Assembly (NCBI RefSeq): GCF_000711225.1
Contig: NZ_JOMG01000002.1
Coordinates: forward strand, 2,616,501 to 2,680,500
Reading direction: 5' to 3'
DNA length: 64,000 nt
From: Pelobacter seleniigenes DSM 18267
GTDB lineage: Bacteria; Desulfobacterota; Desulfuromonadia; Desulfuromonadales; Geopsychrobacteraceae
Positions 54,297-61,886 of the stretch are shown here, piece by piece. The notes under the pieces were generated by a model that ran no database searches, was not told the DNA's origin, and saw nothing but the letters and a program-made list of their open reading frames with translations. Made by a program: the position numbers and the translations under genes. Within the stretch, counting starts at the first letter, position 1, and every line of letters begins with the position of its first letter.

Positions 54297-54884
54297 GCGA
54301 CCCCCTGAACAAAGGAATGCAAGGCTGTTTTGGTTCCAAAAACGTGGCAGTTTAATAAAACTAGATTAGCAGAATCGCATTTTAAGTCTAGTTATTTTAT
54401 GGCTGTTTGCGGATAGATATCGGTCTGCTGGGGAATTGTTGCGAAACATCAATAAGTAACAAATTGGCCGGTATTTTTATGCTAAATATTTAAGATGAAT
54501 GAGCGTTTTTTCTACTGTGTGTGATGCTGTTTTGCTGTCTTGAATAGGGAGGCCTCTGCAAAACAAATGGGCAGCCCGCCTAAGGAGCTTGCCTAATAAA
54601 TGTTCAATACCGCTCGCTGCGGGTTGATGGTTGTCCCGCAGGATTCATTTTTCCCGTGCCTGAAAAGATGGCCGGAGTTTTGCAAAGTGATTTAGCAAAG
54701 CTCAATTCGATGTTGAACCAATCCCATGCAGCTCAATGCTGTCCTGCAGGAAAAATCCCCTTCTCAACGATGTGACGGGCCGGTTTAAAAAATACCTGGA
54801 TCCGAAAAAAATATGCCGCTTGGGCTCCCGAGAGCTTCAGCCAGACGAATTCAGGAATAAGCGTTTATCGGAAAGGACTCTGCT
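54297..54884. other. Divergent intergenic region between the barrel operon and nifE
   Basis: About 590 bases. It contains the nifE sigma-54 promoter (54669-54684). An inverted repeat CTAGA...TCTAG (54361-54391) lies 65-95 bases upstream of the barrel gene start and could be an operator. No TGT-N10-ACA NifA site was found by eye. A 54736-55068 open frame overlaps nifE and is not a gene. Confidence 0.5.
54669..54684 (+). promoter_or_regulatory. Sigma-54 promoter of the nifEN operon
   Basis: TGGCCGGAGTTTTGCA matches TGGCACGNNNNTTGCA except at two positions, with GG and GC ten bases apart. Transcription would start near 54695, giving a leader of about 190 nt before the GTG of nifE. Confidence 0.7.
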
Positions 54885-56237
54885 GTGTCTGCAAAACCGA
54901 AAATCAAAGATCTGCTTGACGAAAGCGCCTGCGAGCATAACAAAACCAAAAAAGCGACCTGCAATACGCCGACACCGGGTGCAACAACCGGTGGCTGTGC
55001 CATTGACGGTGCCCAGATCGCGTTGTTTCCGTTTGCGGATGCGGCACACCTGGTGCACGGGCCGATGACCTGCCTGGGAGGGAGCTGGGAAACGCGCCTG
55101 ACCGGGACCAGTTGGACGGGGCGAGATCTGACCCAAATGGGCTTTACCACGGACATCAATATCAATGATGTCGTTTTCAGCGGGGAAGAACGGCTGGCTG
55201 AAGCGATTGCTTACATCGTCAGCAATTATTCACCCCAAGCCGTTTTTGTGTATTCAACCTGTGTCACCGCCCTGATCGGGGACGACCTCGACCTTGTCTG
55301 CAAGCAGGCTTCTGCACAACATGGCATCCCCTGTGTCCCGGTTCACGCTCCCGGGTTTGTCGGCGGCAAGAACCTGGGCAGCCGGTTGGCCGGGGAGGCG
55401 GTTCTGCGACATCTGGTCGGAACTCTGGAGCCCGAAGAAACCACGCCCTTCGATATCAACCTGATCGGTGATCACAATGTCACCGGCGATATGTGGCAGT
55501 ACAAACCCCTCTTGGATGAATTGGGGATTCGCGTCCTCTCGACCCTGAGCGGGGATGGTCGAATCAGCCAGATCCGCACCGCCCACCGTGCCCGGCTGAA
55601 TGTGATTGTCTGCGCCAAAGCCCTGGTTTCCCTGACTCGCAAGATGCATGAACAGTATGGTATCCCCTGGATCTCCTGCTCCTTTTACGGCAAGCGCGAT
55701 ACCTCCAATGGCATTATGGCCATTGCTGAAGCCCTGGGCGATGCCGCGCTGATCGAACGGACACGTCAGCTCATCGCTCGTGAGGAAGCCCGTCTGGAAG
55801 AGCGGCTGGTCCCTTACCGCCAGGTGTTTGCCGGCAAGAAGGCGGTGCTGAATACCGGCGGGAACAAGGCCTGGTCCATCGCTTCGGCGTTGCAGGACCT
55901 GGGGATTGAGGTGGTGGCGACTTCGGTCCGTAAATCGACCGAGGACGATAAGGTCAAAGCGCGGGAATATCTGGGAGAAAAGGGCGTGCTGATGACGACC
56001 CCGGCGACCCAGCAGGCCAAGATTATCGACGAAACAGGAGCCGATCTGCTCCTCGCCGGAGGGCGCTCCCTGTATACCGCCATCAAAAAGCGCATCGCCT
56101 TTACCGATGTCAATCAGGAGAAAAAGAAAAGCTACGGCGCTTACAACGGTCTGCTGACTCTGGCGGAAGATCTTAAAAACTCGCTGCAGAACCCGGTGTT
56201 CGCACTGGTGGGAAGGAAAGCCCCATGGGAGAAGTAA
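54885..56237 (+). CDS. nifE: Nitrogenase cofactor scaffold subunit NifE
   Basis: 450-residue NifD-like subunit of the NifEN scaffold on which NifB-co is matured to FeMo-co. Cluster-binding cysteines are seen in NTPTPGATTGGCAIDGA, HGPMTCLGG and YSTCVTALIGDD. The GTG at 54885 follows AAAGGA at nine bases. The C terminus overlaps the nifN start by 13 bases, giving tight coupling. The residue that holds homocitrate-cofactor in NifD (His442 in Azotobacter) is not expected here and is not seen. Confidence 0.95.
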   Translation: MSAKPKIKDLLDESACEHNKTKKATCNTPTPGATTGGCAIDGAQIALFPFADAAHLVHGPMTCLGGSWETRLTGTSWTGRDLTQMGFTTDININDVVFSGEERLAEAIAYIVSNYSPQAVFVYSTCVTALIGDDLDLVCKQASAQHGIPCVPVHAPGFVGGKNLGSRLAGEAVLRHLVGTLEPEETTPFDINLIGDHNVTGDMWQYKPLLDELGIRVLSTLSGDGRISQIRTAHRARLNVIVCAKALVSLTRKMHEQYGIPWISCSFYGKRDTSNGIMAIAEALGDAALIERTRQLIAREEARLEERLVPYRQVFAGKKAVLNTGGNKAWSIASALQDLGIEVVATSVRKSTEDDKVKAREYLGEKGVLMTTPATQQAKIIDETGADLLLAGGRSLYTAIKKRIAFTDVNQEKKKSYGAYNGLLTLAEDLKNSLQNPVFALVGRKAPWEK

Positions 56238-57547
56238 TTCGCAAATCGGTCAAGCCGCTGCAAGTCAATCCGCACAAACTGTCTCAGCCGATGGGCGCGA
56301 CCCTGGCCTTCCTCGGGGTTGACTGCTGCATGCCGCTGATGCATGGGGGGCAGGGCTGCGCAAGTTTTACCAAGGTCTACTTTACCCGCCATTTCAGTGA
56401 GCCGATCGCTCTGCAGACCACTGCCGTCACGGATGTGACCGCCATTCTTGATGGTGGCGATTACAGTATTGTCGAGTCGATAAAGAACATCCACAGCAAA
56501 GTTAGCCCCAAACTGATCGGGCTCCACACCACCGGCCTGCCGGAAACCAAGGGGGATGACATCCGCGGCGTCGCCCGACAGATCGATTGCCCCCTGGTTT
56601 ATGTGAATACCCCGGACTATGAAGGTGGCTTGGAAAGCGGCTGGGCGCTTACTGCCAAGGCGCTGATCGATCAGCTCGTCGAACCGCGAAGCGAGATCAA
56701 TGCCGGCAAGGTCGTGCTGGTCCCGCATGTCAGCATGCAGCCGATTGAGGTCGAAAAACTGAAGGATCTCATAGCCAGCTTTGGTTTCACGGTCGTCGCG
56801 GTGCCGGACCTGTCCACCTCGCTGGATGGCCATTTGGGGGAGAAGCAGGCTTCTTTGAGCAGCGGTGGCGTCCAAGTCGCAGAGCTTAAACAGTTGGCGG
56901 ATGCCGCTTATGTGGTGACGGTTGGGCATTCGGTCAAAGGGGTCGCGGCAATCCTGCAGAAAAAGAATCCGGCGATCCGCCATCAGCATTTCAACCATGT
57001 CAGCGGACTGGTCGGAACCGATGCCCTGGTGGGCTGGCTTCTCGAAGTCAGCGGGCGGGACCTCCCTGGTGCGGTGGTGGAACGCTGGCGCAAGCGGCTC
57101 CAGGATGCCATGCTCGACAGCCATTTTGCCCTTGGCCAGACACGTTTTCTGGTTGTCGGCGAGCCTGATCATCTGGTGGCTTTATCTGCCTCTCTCAGCG
57201 AAGCCGGGGGCACCGTTGCCCTGGCGGTGGCAACCGTGGATTCGCCGGTGCTGAATGAAATCGTTGCGGAAAAAATCATCGTTGGTGACCTGGAAGATGC
57301 TGAAAAAATGAGCGACACCTACGAGTTGATCATTGGCAACTGTCATACCGAGGCGCTGGCTCACCGCTACGGGAAGAAAACCGTGATGCGCGGCTTTCCC
57401 AATTGGGAACAGGTCGGCAATCCCCTGAAAAACGATATTCTTTATGAGGGGGGAGCCTACTTCCTGTTTGAGATCGCCAATATCGCCAGCCAAATGCATG
57501 AAGAACAACAGCAACGGATTGCTGCGCAAATGAAACAGAGCGCTTAA
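56225..57547 (+). CDS. nifN: Nitrogenase cofactor scaffold subunit NifN
   Basis: 440-residue NifK-like partner of NifE. It has KPLQVNPHKLSQPMGATLAF at the start and CCMPLMHGGQGCASFTKVYF, the NifK-like P-cluster-type region. The ATG at 56225 lies within the end of nifE. Forms the alpha2-beta2 NifEN complex. The next gene follows after 16 bases. Confidence 0.95.
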   Translation: MGEVIRKSVKPLQVNPHKLSQPMGATLAFLGVDCCMPLMHGGQGCASFTKVYFTRHFSEPIALQTTAVTDVTAILDGGDYSIVESIKNIHSKVSPKLIGLHTTGLPETKGDDIRGVARQIDCPLVYVNTPDYEGGLESGWALTAKALIDQLVEPRSEINAGKVVLVPHVSMQPIEVEKLKDLIASFGFTVVAVPDLSTSLDGHLGEKQASLSSGGVQVAELKQLADAAYVVTVGHSVKGVAAILQKKNPAIRHQHFNHVSGLVGTDALVGWLLEVSGRDLPGAVVERWRKRLQDAMLDSHFALGQTRFLVVGEPDHLVALSASLSEAGGTVALAVATVDSPVLNEIVAEKIIVGDLEDAEKMSDTYELIIGNCHTEALAHRYGKKTVMRGFPNWEQVGNPLKNDILYEGGAYFLFEIANIASQMHEEQQQRIAAQMKQSA

Positions 57548-57563
57548 CCGAGGTGGGATACCC

Positions 57564-58604
57564 ATGATGAATGAATATTCCGACAATCTCCTGAAATATG
57601 TGAATGATCCGAGTCATGTGGGATTTATTGAACAGCCCGATGGGATCGGCGAAACCGGTCTTGACGGGGGTAACGTCGGCAATCGGCTGGCGGTGCGGTT
57701 TACCTTGCAGGTGCACCGTGAACGGATCCAGAAAGTGCGCTTTCAAGTGTTCGGCTGCGGTTATACCATTGCGGCCTGTGCTGCTGCTGCGGAACTGTGT
57801 GAAGGGCGCAAGCTTCAGGACATCGCCGGGGTGACCAGCGCGGCGATCAATCAGCGCCTCAATTACAGCCTGCCGGCCGAACGGTCCTACTGCGCAGAAC
57901 TGGCCAGTGAAGCCCTCCACGCTGCGGTTGCCAGTGCTCGGGATGCGGCACGGCCGGTCGCTGTGCAACTGGTTCCCGAACAGCCTGATGGCAGCCCCCG
58001 GGTACAAAAGACCGATCCGCTCTACAAGGCGCTACTGGCCGCCAGCGTTCCGGCTTTGTCTCAACCGGAGATTGAGGACCGGCAGATGTTTGCCTGCCTG
58101 CTGACCGTAGCCAGTCAGGATTCCTGGCCGCTTCATCCGGCCCTGGGGCTGGATGAGCGAGCCACGGAGCGGATTCTGGCGACTTTTTTCCCTAGTTTCG
58201 ACAAGACCTTGCTGGAGCGCTATCGGGGCAATAAGTTTCCGCCCCTGCCGGACATCAACGCGGACGTGCAGACCCTGTTACAGGGTTATCTCGACACCGA
58301 GGCTTCCGTTCAGGAACGGCAGGCTGGCGAGTTGCTGGTACGCATTTTAGCGGCCAGAGCGTCTTATCCGGGGCATTTATGGGTGGCCATGGGTTTTTTT
58401 CAACGTTCTCAGTTGTCGGCTGCGATTCAACGGCACTTACCCAGGTTGGCTGCTGCCAATCACAACAACATGCGCTGGAAGCGGTTCTTCTTCAAACAGG
58501 TTTGTGAATTGAACGGGGGCATCCTGTGCAAAAATCCCAATTGTGGTGACTGCAGCGATTATTCCCTCTGTTTTGTCGATGAAGAAGAACCTGTTCTGCA
58601 ATGA
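57564..58604 (+). CDS. NifU-like N-terminal scaffold fused to NifQ
   Basis: 346 residues that join two nif functions. Residues 1-130 are an IscU/NifU-type scaffold: VNDPSHVG near the start, FGCGYTIAACAAAAEL with C65, and SYCAELASEAL with C110. The first scaffold cysteine and its partner Asp, normally in ACGD, are replaced by V38-G39-N40. Residues about 150-346 are NifQ, with the C-x4-C-x2-C-x5-C cluster at C322, C327, C330 and C336. NifQ delivers molybdenum to NifEN as a Mo-Fe-S cluster. The gene directly follows nifEN, so the scaffold domain may feed Fe-S units to NifQ itself; this is inference. Confidence 0.85.
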   Translation: MMNEYSDNLLKYVNDPSHVGFIEQPDGIGETGLDGGNVGNRLAVRFTLQVHRERIQKVRFQVFGCGYTIAACAAAAELCEGRKLQDIAGVTSAAINQRLNYSLPAERSYCAELASEALHAAVASARDAARPVAVQLVPEQPDGSPRVQKTDPLYKALLAASVPALSQPEIEDRQMFACLLTVASQDSWPLHPALGLDERATERILATFFPSFDKTLLERYRGNKFPPLPDINADVQTLLQGYLDTEASVQERQAGELLVRILAARASYPGHLWVAMGFFQRSQLSAAIQRHLPRLAAANHNNMRWKRFFFKQVCELNGGILCKNPNCGDCSDYSLCFVDEEEPVLQ

Positions 58605-58615
58605 CGGAGTAAACC

Positions 58616-59035
58616 ATGGCCCACATTATTTTCTGGGAAAAGCCCGGCTGTTCGGGCAACCGCAAACAAAAGGAAATCCTCCAGGCGTCGGGGCATACCC
58701 TGGAGGTGCGTGATCTGCTCACGGAGAAGTGGTCCGCTGCCCGGTTGTGTGAGTTTTTTGGGGCGCGGCCGGTGCGGGAGTGGTTCAATCCGACCCATCC
58801 CCAGATCAAGGCCGGTCAATTCAACCCTGCCGCGATCTCGGCCGCCGAAGCTCTGGATTTGATGATCAGGCAGCCGTTGTACATCGTCAGGCCCCTGTTG
58901 CAGGTCGATAATGAATGCCTGGCCGGGTTTGATGTCGCGCAGGTGCATAACTGGATCGGCTTGAAACTTGAAGCAGTCGGCGAACGGGATCCGAAAAATT
59001 GCCCCTGCGTCGTCAGCACGGGCGAGGCAGGCTGA
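58616..59035 (+). CDS. ArsC/Spx-fold nitrogenase-associated protein (NifO-like)
   Basis: 139 residues with a thioredoxin-like ArsC fold: IFWEKPGCSGNRKQKEIL contains the single N-terminal Cys12 in place of CX2C. This is the nitrogenase-associated protein family that includes NifO, linked to molybdenum use in Azotobacter. It follows the NifU-NifQ gene after 11 bases, in the same operon. Confidence 0.85.
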   Translation: MAHIIFWEKPGCSGNRKQKEILQASGHTLEVRDLLTEKWSAARLCEFFGARPVREWFNPTHPQIKAGQFNPAAISAAEALDLMIRQPLYIVRPLLQVDNECLAGFDVAQVHNWIGLKLEAVGERDPKNCPCVVSTGEAG

Positions 59036-59060
59036 TGTTGACAGAGAAAGGAGATGATTT

Positions 59061-59441
59061 ATGAGCCCTTTGGATGAGGCCCTGGAAAAATATATCGCAG
59101 ACGACAATGAGCAGGAGCAATACTATCGGCTGGTCCTGTCCACGGATTTTTATGTGCCGCTGGACTCGGCGGACAGCCAACCCGGAGCGTCCCAGCCGGA
59201 AGCGGTTACACCATTGCTGGTCGAGGCCGAAGGGAAACCTTATCTGATGTTGTTTGACAGTGAGGAACGACTCTCGTCCTGGGGTAAAAAAGAGCTGTCC
59301 TTTGCCGTCCTCTCCGGAGCCGCGTTGGCAGGATTCACTCCCGCCGGGCTGAACTGGGCCATCAATATCGGCAGCGGGTTTGGCAAGGAACTGGTTCCGG
59401 ATGAAATCAGCTGGTTAAAAGAGCTGGCGGCCATGCCTTAA
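59061..59441 (+). CDS. SseB-like domain protein
   Basis: 126 residues, most of it an SseB N-terminal-like domain: YYRLVLSTDFYVPLD and the pattern KPYLMLFDSEERLSSW, which is typical of the family. AAAGGAG precedes the ATG. It is the last gene of the nifEN operon; the next hairpin (59469-59510) ends it. The function is unknown; a role beside nitrogenase assembly is only suggested by context. Confidence 0.75.
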   Translation: MSPLDEALEKYIADDNEQEQYYRLVLSTDFYVPLDSADSQPGASQPEAVTPLLVEAEGKPYLMLFDSEERLSSWGKKELSFAVLSGAALAGFTPAGLNWAINIGSGFGKELVPDEISWLKELAAMP

Positions 59442-59468
59442 GTTCGGTCGCCGAGAGCGTCCGGCGCA

Positions 59469-59510
59469 CTTGGCAGGCTGTTGTGCATCAACCTGCCAAG
59501 GTCTATTTCT
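59469..59510. terminator. Terminator between the nifEN operon and the selenoprotein gene
   Basis: CTTGGCAGG pairs with CCTGCCAAG (59469-59477 with 59492-59500), extended by TTG/CAA inside, followed by T-rich sequence on the plus strand. It lies between convergent genes. Confidence 0.65.
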
Positions 59511-59511
59511 T

Positions 59512-59850
59512 CTATTTCAACCATTCCGCATATGCCTGGTCGTGAAAACCGATCAGAAACCGCTTGCCCTGCTGCAAAGTCGGAGCGCGCAGGTTGCCGC
59601 TCGGTCCCATCACCTGGCGTAGCACTTCCTCTCTGTCGCCTGCCGGATCAGCAAAAATCTGAATTTTTTTGCCCTTGGCAACGATAATCTGCTCTGCTTG
59701 GTTGAGTAAATCCCAGGCAGCGTCGTTGTCCATGCGTATTTTACGGGCATCGATGGTTTGCTCGATAGCAATCTTTTCCTGCTCAAGAAACTCCTGAGCT
59801 TTCTGGCAGGAGGTTCAGCCTTTGCGAAGATAAGCCCAATCGATCTGCAT
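59512..59850 (-). CDS. ArsC-family selenoprotein with U-x-x-C active site
   Basis: 112 residues, read from ATG 59850 through an in-frame TGA at 59817-59815 (codon 12). The decoded start is MQIDWAYLRKG-U-TSC, so the TGA takes the place of the first Cys of a CxxC redox motif, at the position used in ArsC/thioredoxin-fold proteins. AGGAG lies six bases before the ATG. Two bases after the TGA a hairpin, CTCCTG (59812-59807) with CAGGAG (59796-59791), is a plausible bacterial SECIS. The remainder, KGKKIQIFAD and GPSGNLRAPTLQQGKRFLIGF with a cis-Pro-like AP, continues the fold. NCBI-type family: ArsC family (seleno)protein. Automatic annotation would start at 59733 and lose the active site. Function unknown. 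Confidence 0.8.
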
Positions 59851-59935
59851 GATGGTCTCCTGATAAAAGAGGGTTGAGGTGGCAGGTTACGGTGGTTTTC
59901 TATCGAAATTTACAATAGGGTGGTGGGTTTGAAAA

Positions 59936-59974
59936 GAAAAAAGCGGTAGGCTCGCTGTTGCAGCCTACCGCTTT
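59936..59974 (-). terminator. Intrinsic terminator after nifB
   Basis: AAAGCGGTAGGCT and AGCCTACCGCTTT form a 13-base stem around a nine-base loop; a T-rich tract (TTTTTTCTTTT) follows on the minus strand. Confidence 0.85.
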
Positions 59975-59999
59975 GTCATTCATTGTCTGGTGATTTTGC

Positions 60000-60881
60000 T
60001 CAGCTGGCCAGTTGGCTGGCTTCAAGTTTTTCCAGGTCGATATCCTTACCGATCAAACCGGCGGCATCGGCGCGGCATTGCTTGCAGTGACGCGCCTGCG
60101 AGAGGATCAATTCTGCCTGGTTGCGGACCAGCTCCATGGTCAGCTCTGAGGGCGGTTCGACATCCTTGAACAGACCGATGGGGATCACCGGCATGATGTT
60201 CATCATATCCGCGCCCAGTTCTCTGACTTTGACGGCCAGATCAAGGGTTTCATGGTCATTGATGCCGGGGATATAGACATGGTTGATTTTGACCATGAGC
60301 CCAGCCTTGGCGGCCAGGCGGACGCCTTCCAGCTGTTTTTGCAACAAGAAAGCCGCTCCTTCGACTCCGCTAAGTTTCAGCCGATCGTATTTGATCCATT
60401 CATAGACCTTGGCGCCGGTTTCGGCGCTTAAGGCGTTAATCGTGACGGTCAGGCTGTGAATCCCTAACGCCGCGATCCGTTCGATATTTTCGGGCAGGCG
60501 CAGGCCGTTGGTGGACAGGCACAGGGTCATGTCAGGAAAAGCCTGGCGAACCAGTTCGAAGGTTTCGAAGGTTTTCGGATTAGCCAGCGGATCGCCGGGG
60601 CCGGCAATACCGACGACTTTCAGTTGTGGCCCGTTTTGGGAAGCCATATGGCGTTGTACCAGGCGAACGCGCTCAACGCCTTGCTCAGGGGTCAGCACTC
60701 TGCTGGTAATCCCCGGCCGGCTTTCATTGGCACAATCGAATTTCCGCTCACAGAATCCGCACTTGATATTACAGCCGGGCGCGACCGGCAGGTGAATCCG
60801 GCCGGCTTTGTTATGGTCGCCGCCGAAGCAGGGATGGTCTGACTGTTTCTTCATTTTCATCATCGGGCAAGTGCTTGCCAT
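60000..60881 (-). CDS. nifB: Nitrogenase cofactor biosynthesis radical SAM protein NifB, short form
   Basis: 293 residues. The radical SAM CxxxCxxC motif is C37-x3-C41-x2-C44 within GRIHLPVAPGCNIKCGFC. The N-terminal HPCFGGDHNKAGRIH and the C-terminal HCKQCRADAAG motif are NifB signatures that bind the K1/K2 clusters. It makes NifB-co, the [8Fe-9S-C] precursor used by NifEN. The C-terminal NifX-like domain of longer NifB proteins is missing; two separate NifX-like genes lie just upstream. The gene is preceded by a sigma-54 promoter and a structured leader. Confidence 0.94.
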   Translation of the reverse strand: MASTCPMMKMKKQSDHPCFGGDHNKAGRIHLPVAPGCNIKCGFCERKFDCANESRPGITSRVLTPEQGVERVRLVQRHMASQNGPQLKVVGIAGPGDPLANPKTFETFELVRQAFPDMTLCLSTNGLRLPENIERIAALGIHSLTVTINALSAETGAKVYEWIKYDRLKLSGVEGAAFLLQKQLEGVRLAAKAGLMVKINHVYIPGINDHETLDLAVKVRELGADMMNIMPVIPIGLFKDVEPPSELTMELVRNQAELILSQARHCKQCRADAAGLIGKDIDLEKLEASQLAS

Positions 60882-60930
60882 AACGGTTCTCCTGTCATAA
60901 CGTGAGGTTGTGGATCAAGCACCGTTGCTG

Positions 60931-60970
60931 ATAAAAAAAGCCCTGAACGATTGTCATCGCCCAGGGCTTC
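60931..60970 (-). terminator. Attenuator-like terminator in the nifB leader
   Basis: On the minus strand AAGCCCTG (60969-60962) pairs with CAGGGCTT (60945-60938), followed by TTTTTTT. It lies about 150 bases after the sigma-54 promoter and 50 bases before nifB, within the nifB leader. It would stop nifB transcription unless opened by the alternative hairpin at 60965-60976. Confidence 0.75.
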
Positions 60971-60976
60971 ATTGCC
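60965..60976 (-). promoter_or_regulatory. Second hexaloop hairpin of a putative ANTAR target, overlapping the attenuator
   Basis: On the minus strand GGC-AATGAA-GCC: a short stem with a six-base loop that has A at position 1 and G at position 4. Its 3' arm is part of the 5' arm of the terminator, so the two are mutually exclusive. Confidence 0.55.
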
Positions 60977-60986
60977 TTTTCTTTTT

Positions 60987-61002
60987 GACACATCATTATG
61001 TC
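60987..61002 (-). promoter_or_regulatory. First hexaloop hairpin of a putative ANTAR target
   Basis: On the minus strand GACAT-AATGAT-GTGTC: a five-pair stem with a six-base loop, A at position 1 and G at position 4, ten bases before the second hairpin. Confidence 0.6.
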
Positions 61003-61046
61003 TGGAAAATTTCACCGTCTGCTCATTTTATTCAGGTTTTTAATAT

Positions 61047-61061
61047 GCATACAATATGCCA
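61047..61061 (-). promoter_or_regulatory. Sigma-54 promoter of nifB
   Basis: On the minus strand TGGCATATTGTATGC keeps TGGCA and TGC with GG and GC ten bases apart. Transcription from near 61035 would give a leader of about 150 nt. Confidence 0.65.
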
Positions 61062-61070
61062 TGGGCAATT

Positions 61071-61115
61071 AAAAAAAAGGGGGTAACACGCGCACCTCAG
61101 GATCACGTGTTACCC
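61071..61115 (-). terminator. Intrinsic terminator of the nifK-nifX-fdx-nifX2 operon
   Basis: On the minus strand GGGTAACACG and CGTGTTACCC form a 10-base stem followed by CCTTTTTTTT. It insulates nifB from the upstream operon and so supports the promoter at 61047-61061. Confidence 0.85.
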
Positions 61116-61185
61116 TTGCCAGAGGCAATAGCAGCTTAAAAAATGAGCGGGTTGAATAAAAATAAGGCATAGCCAAGATCCCGGG

Positions 61186-61545
61186 TTATTTTTTGATCCG
61201 TTCCAGAATCCCGGAGTTGACAATGTCATAAGCCATCTTCAACGCATCCGCGATGGCTACGGAGGTGCTGACCGGGACAATCCCCGCTTTGAGCAGCTCC
61301 TTTTTGGGCAGTTCTCCAATCTGTGCCGTCACCACAGCCTGACAGCCTTCCAGGGCGCTGAGAATGCCGCCGAACTGCCGGTGGCGAAAGGGGTTGTCAG
61401 GATCGTAGGAACAGTACTTTTCGACCTCAACGGCGGCCAGCTGTTCGATGATCCCTTCCGTATAATCGTAAATCAGGAAGCGTTGAGCATGCCCGAAGTG
61501 CTGGTCCACGGTGACGGCTGATTTTGAGGCGACGGCAATGCGCAT
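61186..61545 (-). CDS. NifX-like cofactor-binding domain protein (second copy)
   Basis: 119 residues, one domain of the NifX/NifB-C type: MRIAVASKSAVTVDQHFGHA, FRHRQFGG and a C-terminal stretch with KAGIVPVST. The ATG at 61545 is 13 bases after the ferredoxin stop and is chosen because family sequence starts there; longer frames overlap the ferredoxin gene. It could bind NifB-co or FeMo-co in transit, and could replace the domain that is missing from the short NifB encoded next. Confidence 0.85.
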   Translation of the reverse strand: MRIAVASKSAVTVDQHFGHAQRFLIYDYTEGIIEQLAAVEVEKYCSYDPDNPFRHRQFGGILSALEGCQAVVTAQIGELPKKELLKAGIVPVSTSVAIADALKMAYDIVNSGILERIKK

Positions 61546-61558
61546 CGTCAATCGGTTT

Positions 61559-61828
61559 TCAGGCTTCCAGCGTGATGAAGCTGAAGCACTTCTTGGGACA
61601 GGTGACGCCACAGCCGGCACAGCCGATACAGTTATCGGGGTTGGCAATGGTCATGACCATCCGGGTACTGTAATTTTCTTCATCTTCAATGTCTTCCGGG
61701 CCGAGGACATTGCGCGAGCAGGCTTTGTAGCAGCGGCCGCAGCCGATGCACTTCTCCGGGTCGATTGCATTTGCAAAGGTCGGGGTCCAGTCTGCTCCCC
61801 CTCTGGTTTTCCCAGTCAATAAGGCCAT
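61559..61828 (-). CDS. nif-type 2[4Fe-4S] ferredoxin
   Basis: 89 residues. Cluster 1 is CIGCGRCYKAC and cluster 2 CIGCAGCGVTC, followed by PKKC that supplies the remaining ligand; the 10-residue insertion between the two sets and the N-terminal GGADWTP fit nif-specific ferredoxin III. It is a likely electron donor or carrier for cofactor synthesis, acting near NifX and NifB. AGGAG precedes the ATG. Confidence 0.9.
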   Translation of the reverse strand: MALLTGKTRGGADWTPTFANAIDPEKCIGCGRCYKACSRNVLGPEDIEDEENYSTRMVMTIANPDNCIGCAGCGVTCPKKCFSFITLEA

Positions 61829-61886
61829 CTTGTTCTCCTTTTAAATAAATATTTCGTGTTCAATGGGGTCTTTGTTATCAGACGGT

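Noticed and set aside
54297-54668. NifA enhancer site TGT-N10-ACA upstream of nifE
   Set aside because: Scanned by eye; only partial matches with wrong spacing were found.
54736-55068. Open frame upstream of nifE
   Set aside because: It overlaps the nifE start in another frame and lacks a ribosome site and conserved sequence.
59512-59850. Pseudogene with a nonsense mutation
   Set aside because: The ribosome site, the intact downstream frame, the position of the TGA at a redox Cys and the hairpin after it fit selenocysteine better than decay.
60931-60970. Simple backup terminator of the upstream nifK-nifX operon
   Set aside because: That operon already has a strong terminator at 61071-61115, and a sigma-54 promoter lies between the two, so this hairpin sits in the nifB leader.
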